Source: Phaseolus vulgaris
Taxonomy: Eukaryota > Streptophyta > Magnoliopsida > Fabales > Fabaceae
Reading direction: 5' to 3'
Assembly: GCF_000499845.2 (NCBI RefSeq)
Contig: NC_023758.2
Span: 23,053,366 to 23,117,365 of the forward strand
DNA length: 64,000 nucleotides
This document shows positions 40,701 through 51,202 of this stretch, piece by piece (the first letter of the stretch is position 1; each line of letters opens with the position of its first letter). A program made the position numbers and the translations under genes. The notes below the pieces were generated by a model. The model had not been told where the DNA came from. It saw nothing but the letters and a program-made list of their open reading frames with translations, and did not search any database.

Positions 40701-42993
40701 GTGTATTTTGACATAATAACAATAATATTTTTCATACCTTTCAAATGGATACATCCATCTATATTGAACTGGTCCACCAAGTCTTGCTTCATTTGCATGA
40801 TGAATTGGAAGGTGTTCCATTGAATCAAAGAATGCAGGGGGGAATACTCTCTCCAACTTGCAAAGAATGATTGAAATATTTTCTTCCATTCTAACCAAGT
40901 CATGATCCTTTATTGTTTCTGAGCACAAATCTTTGAAGAAATGGCTAACTTCGATAAGTGGATTCAAAACATGCACTGGTAATGAATGAAATGCAATAGG
41001 AAGTAAACACTCCATGAATATATGACAATCATGATTTTTCTTCCAAAGCATCTTCCCCTTGTCTACATCCACACATCTTGCCAAATTTGAAGAATAACCA
41101 TCAGGCATACAAAGTTCTTTTATCCATTGATAAACTAACTTTGATTCCCCTGTAGTTAAAGTGTAATTTGCTTTTGGTTTTAGAATCTTCCCATTAGCTT
41201 GCAACTTTAACTCCAAATCAGGTCTCCTATAATGCAATCTTAGGTCTTTTCTTGCCTTATCATTGTCCTTTGTTTTACCTTTTACATCCATGACGGTGTT
41301 AAATATATTGTCAAAGAAATTTTTCTCTATATGCATAACATCAAGATTGTGCCTCAATAAATTATCTTTCCAATATGGAAGATCCCAAAAGATACTTCTT
41401 TTTGTCCAATTATGCTACTCTTCATAACCTGGTAATTTGGACTCGTGAGGCTCATCTATGACTGTTGGTAGATTCCTAACTATACTCCAAACCTCTTCAA
41501 ATGTCAACATAGGTGGTGGTCCACCCATTTCAACTTTGTCCTTTTTGAAAGCCTTTTTATTCCTCCTAAATGTATGATCATTAGGCAAGAACCTACGGTG
41601 TGAGTCAAACCAACTATTTTTTTTTCCATGTTCTAATCTAAAGGCCTTTGTGTGCTCCATGCAATACGGGCAAGCCAATTTACCTTGAGTCCCCCAACTA
41701 GACAACATGCCATATGCAGGAAAGTCATTAATTGTCCACATTAGACTTGCTCGCATCATAAAGTTTTGCTTCCTTGAAATATCGTATGTTTGAACACCAC
41801 TCCACAACTTTTTAAGATCATCGATAAGTGGTTGCAAATAAACATCGATACGAGCCTTCGGATTATGTGGACCGGGAATGAGACAATTCCAAAACATATA
41901 GGGTCTAGACATGCACATTTCAGGAGGAAGATTATATGGGGTGACAATTACTGGCCAACAAGAGTAAGGTTTTATTGATGCTTGAATATATGGATTAAAT
42001 CCATCAGAGCATAAACCAAGTCGTATATTACGTGGCTTAGCGGCAAATTCAGGATGTAATTGATCAAAATGTTTCCAAGCTTCACCATCTGAGGGATGTC
42101 GTAGCACACCCGAAGGTCTTCTATTATCATAGTGCCATGTCATTTGTTCTGAAGTTTGCATAGATGCAAACAATCTTTGTAATCTTGGAATTATAGGAAA
42201 ATAGAACATTCTTTTCAGAGGAATTGGTTTTCTTTTACTTGTTCCAACTTTTGGGTCATGATATCGTGCATGATGACAAAATTTACACTGTAGTAGTCGT
42301 CCATCATTTTTCCCATATTCATTGTCATAAAAAAACATACAACCTTTTACACAACAATCTATCATATTAGCCTTCAACCCCAACATTGACACTAACCTCT
42401 TAGCATCATAATAACTTTTTGGCAAACCCTCTTTTATTGGTGTAGCATCCGACAACATTGTTGTGATAAAATCTAAGCATTGGTTAGGAACATTCCAATT
42501 AGACTTGCAAGCTAACAATTTCATACACATTGATAATTTAGAATCTACAGCCCCTTCAAACAATGGCTCATTAGCCTCTAACAACAGATCATAAAATCTC
42601 TGAGCTTCTTCATTGGGCCTCTCTGTTATTAAAATTAGATGGTTCAAATGTCTCATGTTGCCCAAGAGCATCATACACCATGTCTTGCATTGCTACAAAT
42701 TGTTCACTTCCATCCACATGTACATCACTACTTGAAACACGAACGTGATCGTCATTGTCATTAACATGTGGCACTTGTTCACCATGATGAATCCAAACAT
42801 GATAATCATACATCAAACCGTTTTTATAGAGGTGAAGCTTGACCATTTCAATTGGAAAAATCTTTGTACATTGACATTTATCGCATGGACATCTAAGCTT
42901 CCTTTCATTCAAATAAGACTGTTGTTGACAAGCTTTAATGACAAACTCTTCAACCCCATTCACAAAACTTTCTTTTAAACCCCCTTCTGCCAA

Positions 42994-43796
42994 TATAGCA
43001 TCTATCGTATATCCAACTACGATTTACATGAAACCATTCCATATTCCAAACCAACGATAACTAAATATTGAAGTTGCCACAAAGATGCCTTTAGCCCTTT
43101 AATGTATTAAAAAAGAGTATTATAAGTTACTTCACCCTAAACTAGCAAGTAATGTAACAATCAATTGTGTTAAAAAATGATATCTATGAACAAAGCACTC
43201 TTAAACCAATATAAAGATATCTCTAAATAAGAAAGAGTTTCATAAATTATTGCATTATATGACAACATCAATTACTTATATAAGTTCTATGCAGGACATC
43301 AATCACTTCCTAATCTACTTTTCTCCATTATGATATAAACAAACAATTATACAAACAATTATCATAAACTACAGGTCTATATAGTATGTAATTTCAGTTA
43401 ATACCATTCACAAAATAACAAAAAATAAAGCAATTTTTAGACCCACTTATTCTAGTAAAAGAGGTTCAACATGCCACCAATTAGTGAAAATAATGTAGAT
43501 CCTAATAAATTGCAATGGGCATATGAGTATACTTAAATCTATTTCAGAAAGACTTACCTCTTACAAATCCTTTCAACTGATATGATAAAATTCCTAAACT
43601 GTTTAAAACCTTCTAAGCAACATCCTGCAATTTTAAAAGTACAGTCAAAATTATAATACAAAATATTAGTTTGTTTTAAAAATATTTGCTCAAGATAATA
43701 TCTACTAAGAGAAGTTGAGAAAGAAAAATAGATAAATGATATCCCAACAATCAACAACCTAAGAGATAATTAATTGAGACTAAATATTTTCATTTC
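42994..43796. other. 5' flank of the TNP2-like gene, no gene recognised
   Basis: AT-rich sequence between the TNP2 start and the tandem repeat block. It probably includes the promoter and leader introns of TNP2. Confidence 0.4.
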
Positions 43797-45235
43797 TTGC
43801 TTTGTACTGGAATGATGTTATGATTTAGAGTAATCTAAGCAAGCCTTATGCTTAACTGTAGTATAAGTTGGGTTTTTTTTTTTTGCTTGTTTACTACCAA
43901 GGGTGGAAAAGGTGTGGTCAGAGGTTGATGTGTTGCCAGCTAAACCATCTAGGAGGCATAGCAGAACCACATTGAAGGCATGTGGAATAAGCCTTGTATA
44001 AGGTGGTATCTAGGTGGCATAATTTTCTTGCTCTGTACTGGAATGATGTTTTGATTTAGAGTAATCTAAGCAAGCCTTATGCTCAACTGCAGTATAAGTT
44101 TAAGTTGAGTTTTTTTTTTGCTTGTTTACTCCCAAGGGTGGAAAAGGTGTGGTCAGAGGTTGATGTGCTGCCAGCTAAACCATCTAGGAGGCATAGCAGA
44201 ACCACATTGAAGGCATGTGGAATAAGCCTTGTATAAGGTGCTATCTAGGTGGCATAATTTTCTTGCTCTGTACTGGAATGATGTTCAGATTTAGAGTAAT
44301 CTAAGCAAGCCTTATGCTTAACTGCGGTATAAGTTTAAGTTGGGTTTTTTTTTTGCTTGTTTACTGCCAAGGGTGGAAAAGGTGTGGTCAGAGGTTGATG
44401 TGCTGCCAGCTAAACCATCTAGGAGGCATAGTAGAACCACATTGAAGGCATGTGGAATAAGCCTTGTATAAGGTGGTATCTAGGTGGCATAATTTTCTTG
44501 CTCTATACTGGAATGATGTTCTGATTTAGAGTAATCAAAGCAAGCCTTATGCTTAACTGCAGTATAAGTTTAAGTTGGATTTTGTTTTGCTTGTTTACTG
44601 CCAAGGGTGGAAAAGGTGTGGTCAGAGGTTGATGTGCTGCTAGCTAAACCATATAGGAGGCATAGCAGAACAACATTGAAGGCATGTGGAATAAGCCTTG
44701 TATAAGGTGTTATCTAGGTGGCATAATTTTCTTGCTCTATACTGGAATGATGTTCTGATTTAGAGTAATCTAAGCAAGCCTTATGCTTAGCTGCAATATA
44801 AGTTGGGTTTTTTTTTTGCTTGTTTACTGCCAAGGGTGGAAAAGGTTGGTCAGAGGTTGATGTGCTGCCAACTAAACCATCTAGGAGGCATAACAGAACC
44901 ATATTGAAGGCATGTGGAATAAGCCTTGTATAAGGTGGTATCTAGGTGGCATAATTTTCTTGCTCTGTACTGGAATGATGTTTTGATTTAGAGTAATCTA
45001 AGCAAGCCTTATGCTTAACTGCAATATAAGTTGGGTTTTTTTTTTTTTGCTTGTTTACTGCCAAGGGTGGAAAAGGTGTGGTCAGAGGTTGATGTGCTGC
45101 TAGCTAAACCATCTAGGAGGCATAGCAGAACCACATTGAAGGCATGTGGAATAAGCCTTGTATAAGGTGGTATCTAGGTGGCATAATTTTCTTGCTCTGT
45201 ACTGGAATGATGTTCTGATTTAGAGTAATCTAAGC
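43797..45235. repeat. Tandem array, about 232-bp unit, six full copies plus a part
   Basis: The landmark TACTGGAATGATG recurs at about 43805, 44036, 44271, 44506, 44740, 44968 and 45200, giving units of 228-235 bases. Each unit contains GATTTAGAGTAATCTAAGCA, a T-run of variable length, CAAGGGTGGAAAAGGTGTGG, and GGCATGTGGAATAAGCC. Copies are over 90 percent alike by eye; length differences come mostly from the T-run. The array lies inside the large CACTA, upstream of TNP2. Confidence 0.93.
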
Positions 45236-48200
45236 AGAATCAGGAGCAATAAGCCTACGATTTTTTAAGAACTGGCAGCTAGGCTTATATAAGCCTAAAA
45301 GTGTCTTTTTGAGATTGGTTCCTTGTTGGAAGGCAAGGTTTTTCTCTCATGCTCTTTTGGTTTAGCTTGAGCTTAAATTGCTACACATCCTAGTAGGTTT
45401 CGCAGTATGCAGACCAAGTTCTCCTCACATTCGCTGAGGAGTGGGAGATAGACTGATGAAGTGGTTTATTATGAGGTCCACTCTTTGGTTGGAGCAAAAT
45501 CTGTGACAAGGGGTTGAGTTGTTGTTGGGAGATTGGTATGAATGAGTATATGAATCTTAATACTCATTTTTTGGTCAAGGAAGGAAGAAGCAAGTCAGTA
45601 TATCTGTCAGATGTGATCATGTAGGGGCAAGTCAGAGAAGTAGGTGCTGGACAAGGTTCTTTTTTGAAGATTTTCTCTTCATAGGCAAGGGTGTGCTAGT
45701 GTGGCGTGTAAATGATTCAGGTCCTTTAGAGCTATCCAGCCTTGGTGTGTCTCATTGTAACAAGAAAAGGAAGTAGATAGAAGGAACATTGGTACTGGTT
45801 TTTCCAGGTGTTGGTTAAGGTGGTACTAAAGCTGGGAGCACAGGAACAACTTTGTCATGTTGTTAGAAGATATAAGGAAGTGAAGGGAGAAGAGTTTCAA
45901 GGAAGTGAAGAGTCTCAGTCTCACATAACAAGGGGAAAAACATACAAGATTGCAAAATCCTTTGAATGATTCCATATTTGATGATCATATCTCTCAATAA
46001 ATCCTTTTAATGTTCTGCACTAGTATTACCACATTACAACAGAGGGTAGACATTAAGAGTTCCTAAATATTCAAGACAGAAAAAGAAAAGACCCATGTCA
46101 TTCCAAAGACCTATAACTTACACATGTCATTCCAAACACCTATAACTTACTCTTAAAAACTATTTCTTTGCATAAACTACTCATTCCATAAAGCCTTAAA
46201 ACCCGAATTAGTGAAACAGTGCTACTTATTATTCTACTATCGTGACACAAAATGATATGTCACAGCAGCTAAGTCCTTTTCAGCTTTCTCAAGTACTTCC
46301 ATTTTATTGTATTTACTCATCCTTGTTAAGAAATTAGAATACGATAACGCCAATAAACTGTATATTTTCAATTAAATTGTTCTCTCCAAACATCCTCAAA
46401 GGGCACTAGCTTGTCCTTAATACACCACTGCAGAATGAAAAGTAGCCTAAACATGAAGAAAAAACCCTAAGAAATGAAAAAATTAACAAGGGGGTGGAAG
46501 ACTAGACCTTTAGTCTTTAAAGAAAAACCCCTTTGAACTTACTTATACACAATCTGGAAATGAATTTCAAAAGGCTTGGGAATTTGAAATAAAGAATAGA
46601 CAAAATTAATGGTGCATCACAGTACATGAAAAGCATTACAAGGTCATTCAGATATTGGGCATATCTGGTAAGACATATAGTTTCTATTGTTTTTCTACAT
46701 AAATGAAATGATATAATTGGGAAAAAATGTAATCACCACCAACCTTGGAGCCATGTAATAAGTAAGCAAGTAGGGATGTTAAGAAAATCAGGAGAGCAAG
46801 AAACCCAAAATCCCAGAGCTAATGACTGTGGCTTAGTTGTGTATTTCAACAAAACTACAGCCTCACTAAGCTCGACAATCTGAATGGTGAAAAGAGATAA
46901 GGCCTGAATGGTGAAAAGAGATAAGGCCTGCATCAGCAAAGAAAAATATATTGTTAACAATAGAAATACGATTTCTAATGCAATTGTCCCAAGGATTCTT
47001 TTGGGTGATGTTGAAGTAGCACAGAAAATTAAATTATAATTTGAGACCCTCAAATTATAATTGTGCAGACAGCAGAATGTTAAAGAGAAAAACCTTTTTG
47101 GTTTATGCCAATGTGAAGAGACTATATAGTACCAGAGTAGGATTGTGGGACAAAGCAAACTATGTACAAAAGCCATTATTTGTAGAGTGACTTTGACCTC
47201 TAAGACCAAAATAAACAAGTACACTAAAAGGAATAAAATCCAAAGCAACATCTAACCCAAAATAACTCAATATTTGCAATATTTAGGAAAAAAGATGACT
47301 ACCTAGAATCTAGACGAGAAAGAAGACCTTGGATTAGCTAAAAATCAAATTCTGTCTGCAAGGAATATAACTAACCAATAAATAAATTAAGTAAAAATCA
47401 CAAGAATGAGATCTACTTCAACTGAAACATTCTATTACATTATAGTGGTATGTAACTGAAACATTATAACGATGCAAACAAATTATTTTCACCTTTAGTA
47501 ACTCCAGATAGTCAAAGACTGGTCTATTACTTCCACACTGAAGCTCCCAAACTTTGTAATCCCAACTTTCGATAAGTCAACATCAGGAACTTCAACTATC
47601 TTTATCTCAAAGATACTTCAACTATCTTTCTCATAGATCTGTGTCAACATAAAATATTTAACTTCAATATCTAGAACACTTTATCATTGACAATAAGAAT
47701 GACTATTTAACCCCAATATCTAAAACACTTTATCATTGACCATAAGAAAGGACTATTTATCTAAAAGATAGTATTCTTGCTAATGTCACTTCCAATCCAA
47801 ATCATTTTATAACACCTAGTTTTAAGATAAATGTTTAGTCTTCAAAGTACAAAAGGCTAACCGCTTCCATTTGTTAGAGCAACTTTGCATATGAACACAA
47901 AAGTTTACATATGAACACAAAAGTTTATAGACTAAACATTGTAACATACTAACATCTGACAAAAAGGAAAGAAATATATAAAGACCTGAAAGAATATGTA
48001 ATATATTAAGAAATATATTGCTACAAAATTCCATGCCCATACATTACCCTTGTTCATCATGTCATACCCTTCATTACCGTAAACTAGTGTAGCTGAATAG
48101 CCAAATATTAAGGAGTTAGTACGAATGTTGTCTACGAAATTTAAGCTCTTGGAGAAGAAGACTTACGTCCAAATTTTGATCTTGCACGATAGAAAACAAA

Positions 48201-48337
48201 ATACCAGCTTCTCCACTTCAAGGTCCCATATGAAATAAACACTATGACATCACAATAGGTTATCAATATCAATACATTTAAAGTATATTGTAAAATACCC
48301 TAAACTGATAAAAGAAAAATGTCATATAGGGTTCCCA
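45236..48337. other. CACTA interior, no gene recognised
   Basis: No protein family was recognised. The longest open stretch (minus strand 46733-47251) is hydrophobic low-complexity translation with no motif and is taken as chance. Small direct repeats occur at 46883-46929 (CTGAATGGTGAAAAGAGATA twice) and 46098-46150. Confidence 0.4.
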
Positions 48338-48579
48338 ATTGAACCCAAGAGAAAGCTGAAGGAAGGAAACCCAATTGGGAATTCCGAACAGAGAAAAAAA
48401 CATAATATTGAACATAGAATTGAACCCAAGAGAAAGCTGAAGGAAGGAAACCCAATTGGGAATTCCGAACACACAAAAAAACAGAATATTGAACGTAGAA
48501 TTGAACCCAAGAGAAAGTTGAAGGAAGGAAACCCAATTGGGAATTCCGAACAGAGAAAAAACAGAATACTGAACATAGA
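48338..48579. repeat. 81-bp tandem repeat, three copies
   Basis: Units begin ATTGAACCCAAGAGAAAG at about 48339, 48420 and 48501, and each contains GAAACCCAATTGGGAATTCC with a short palindrome (CCCAATTGGG). It lies within the large CACTA, in the promoter-side region. Confidence 0.85.
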
Positions 48580-49379
48580 AGGAAGTACAGGTAAGGGAAT
48601 ATGTGCATTATTGCTTATTATATTTCTTCCATTACATTAGGTATTATTTATAGGTGCTAAACGGTGGAAGCGGTGAGCCACCGCACTGCACCGCTCACCT
48701 CTCTAAACTCACTTTAAATGTCAAGTAATCCAACTGAACATTATCGTACACTAAATCAAAGAAAAAAAAATTCAATACCTTTCTCAGTACTGGATGAATA
48801 AGCCTCCGTAAATCGCCCTTGAATCGGCTGCGCTTCAGGCCACCGCGACGACCACGACGACGATTTCCATTGGGTTTTCACAACATTTTCGAAGTCACCA
48901 TTCAGGATTTAGGTTTACAATCAGGAACACCAGATTAGGGCTTTTGGTTTCACAAATTGAAACCAAAAATTGGGGATTTCAGTGTGGATTTGGGAAGACA
49001 TGAATTTGGGTTGAAATCTTGGAACGAAACAGAGACTAGGAGAGAAAAAACGGGAACTTCAAAGTTTCATTCTTTGGGCGTTTCAGAGCTTTGAAGGTGT
49101 TACAGTTTCGGTTTCTCACATTCTCACGGTTTGGTTTAGGATTTCAGAACCTCCATTGACGTTTTCAAACAAAAACTCGTGTTTCAGTTTAGGAAACCTG
49201 TTTCAGTCAAGGGAGCAAGAGTGTGAGAGTGTTTGAGAGGTGAGTGGAGAGGAATGTTCCTCAGAAGGAAACCAACATTTTTTTTTAAAAAAAAAATTAC
49301 TTTAAAATACATTAAAAACTTTCCCAACACCTTAACTTTCGTACGTAAAGTCCTTTCTCCCATTTTTATGTAGAAAAAC
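48580..49379. other. CACTA promoter-side region, no gene recognised
   Basis: Less AT-rich than its surroundings (for example CGCGACGACCACGACGACG near 48845). It could hold a transcription start and leader exon for the minus-strand transposase genes. No coding frame is supported. Confidence 0.35.
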
Positions 49380-49624
49380 ATTACCTACGAAATCTTTGGT
49401 AGGTAAAAACCTATTTACATACCAAAAAAAGTTCATGGGTAATTATCCATGGGTAATACAGGTTTTTCTTGTAGTGGATTATCCAATTTTTTGTTTCTTA
49501 AAACTAACACTCTTAGAAAGTTATGTATCAAATTAATTTTTAACATTACATAACTTACTACCCAATATATAAACAATAAAATTAAAAAAAATAATAAAAA
49601 TTATGACGTGGCAGAAGTCGTGCC

Positions 49625-49785
49625 AAGTTGGCACGACTTTAGTATGACATGACAGAGTCGTGTCAAATTGGGACGATTTATGCACATGAAGTCGTGCCAA
49701 TTGCCTAAATTTGTAATTTTTTTTAAACAAACCTCATTTTAATAAAAACGAAAAAAATAACCCATCATGGTAAAAACCCGAAATA
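49625..49785 (-). repeat. Right arm of the inverted repeat flanking the large CACTA
   Basis: The reverse complement of 28975-29110. It also contains AAGTCGTGCCAAGTTGGCAC, itself a short palindrome. See the left arm. Confidence 0.65.
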
Positions 49786-51202
49786 TGACGAAAAAGTGTT
49801 TTGAGGAAAAAAGTAGTTACGAGGAAAAACACAAATGAAAAGAAATGTTGTCATATACCACTTCCAAAATTTTAAATTGAAAATTTATATTTTCTAATTT
49901 ATAAAATCTGCATAAACATATAGAAAATTGATCTGAAAATATTATAAAATATTAATTAAAATAAAAATTAAATTTAAATCAAAGAAATTTTAATGCATTA
50001 GAAACAGTAAAAAATGAAGAAAAATCACATCTTTTGTCCACCTTAATATCTGCGTTCTACAAAATTATGTATATTTTTTAGAAGAATGAAAGCAAAAAAT
50101 GACTATTAAAAAGTTGTTAATATTTTGGAATTATTAAAATACTTAATTCTTATTTTTTACGCGATTAAAAATATTTAGTGTTCCTCGAATAGTATTTGTA
50201 AATACAAATAAGAAAAATGAAAAAAAAAGGTGCATTAGAATTTCCTGTGAAAAAGCAAAGAAGATTATTTGACTTATTGACCCAAAATAATCTATGGCTG
50301 ATAGTGAATGAAAAATGGCCGTGTAAATTGAGTGTGAAATTGTTAATCAAATAACATAAAACATGGGTATAAATTTCGTTTAGTAGAATTTGATTTAAGA
50401 AAAGATGGAGATGGATTGAGGAGAGAATCCATTGTAAGAGTTGCCCCTTCTGTATGAACATGGATTATGATTTTAAAGAACAAGAGCGCTTAAAGAAAGT
50501 GATAAGAAGATCACATACCTTTTTTCTGCCACCAAAAGACATCATTATATTGTATAATACTTACTTCTATCTTTTCTTTATCCACAGTGCAGATGCGCTT
50601 TGGTGGGGTGAATACTAAAAAGCGAAGACAAATAAAAGCTTAAACAACTACAAAAAAAAATAGCTTGTAAATATGCGTGCAACTCGTGGGCAAAGTCACA
50701 CTGAATTGGAATTTGAGTGTACGGAGCCATGGCAAACAAAAGGAATGAGAAATTATATAGGAATGAACACTAATTATATAGGAAGCGCGTTGAAAATCAA
50801 CAAAACAGAACACTAATTATTCCTTAAAATATATGTCATTATGTAATAGTTTAATAATAGTAATAATTCATTGCATATTCTACTTAGGATCTTTCCAAGA
50901 GCAACTACCAAATCTAACAACATAAAGTAATAAAAGAAAAATAACTTACACACAAATCAGAAAGAAAAATATTGTTTGAGATCACTGCTCAGTCTACCCC
51001 TTATCTAAATATTAATATTTTAATTATTTTTTATTATTTTTTATTTTCAAAATTAGTTTAACATTTTATATTTTATCTATATTTTCATTAAAATTAATTT
51101 TTTTATTATAAATATTCATATTTTATTATAGGTGTAAACCGAAACAGGATATCAAAAATATGATCGCCATACAACAAGTATGGAAGAGTTATGGGTTGGG
51201 TG
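49786..51202. other. Intergenic, no gene recognised
   Basis: AT-rich; nothing supported. The part next to 51203 is the likely 3' UTR of TLP2. Confidence 0.4.

Larger units (their letters stand above)
33586..40703. mobile_element. Nested CACTA element carrying a captured V-ATPase G gene
   Basis: The ends are CACTACAAGAAAATAAC at 33586 and GATTTTTTTTGTAGTG ending at 40703. Both are flanked by TAT (33583-33585 and 40704-40706), the 3-base target duplication expected for CACTA elements. Both ends carry subterminal motifs built on GCGACCGAA / CGGTCGCTAAA. Inside are one TNPA-like gene (plus strand, 38270-39901) and a V-ATPase subunit G sequence (minus strand, 36617 to about 37950); no TNP2-like transposase is present. 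It has a different terminal repeat family from its host element and would depend on TNP2 supplied from elsewhere. Confidence 0.9.
32205..42993 (-). pseudogene. TNP2-like CACTA transposase, split by a nested transposon
   Basis: From the ATG at 42993: a transposase-associated zinc region (LRCPCDKCQCTKIFP, about residues 34-48), then the tnp2 core (41415-42674: CMFFYDNEYGKNDGRLLQCK, DGFNPYIQASIKPYSCWPVI, WGTQGKLACPYCMEHTKAF) and 41357-40730 (LRHNLDVMHIEKNFFDNIF, LPIHHANEARLGGPVQYRW). After PFER a GTATGA donor opens an intron that ends with TTATAG at 33553. Translation resumes with FMGDSKPSVKNKAQVEGSIS (DUF4218 part), and a DUF4216 part lies at 32726-32205 with a long acidic tail. Lesions are a frameshift near 42630 (between EPSNFNN and ERPNEEAQ), an in-frame TAG at about 41413 (GYEE-stop-HNWTKRS), and further stops at 32.8-33.2 kb. 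The family catalyses cut-and-paste transposition. Confidence 0.88.
29260..49476 (-). mobile_element. Large CACTA (En/Spm-type) transposon, about 20 kb including a nested element
   Basis: The right end is exact: TTTTTCTTGTAGTG ends at 49476. The left end lacks a readable CACTACAAG, but the subterminal motif (CCGTAGGTAATACCCACGAA) starts near 29265 and echoes the right-end motif (CCATGGGTAATACAGG, TTACCTACGAA). Two minus-strand transposase genes lie inside, TNP2-like (42993 to about 32205) and TNPA-like (32042-29985), along with a large tandem repeat at 43.8-45.2 kb. A younger CACTA (33586-40703) has inserted in a TNP2 intron. Without it the element would be about 13.1 kb. Lesions in both genes mean it cannot move by itself. 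Confidence 0.85.

Noticed and set aside
43797..45235. CRISPR-like or centromeric satellite array
   Set aside because: Units are fully contiguous without unique spacers and sit inside a transposon in a plant genome.
46733..47251. 172-codon open frame on the minus strand
   Set aside because: Hydrophobic low-complexity translation inside CACTA non-coding sequence; no motif, no codon bias, and it contains a translated direct repeat.
48300..48608. Overlapping repeat-protein frames on the minus strand
   Set aside because: Produced by the 81-base tandem DNA repeat, which is open in all three frames by composition.
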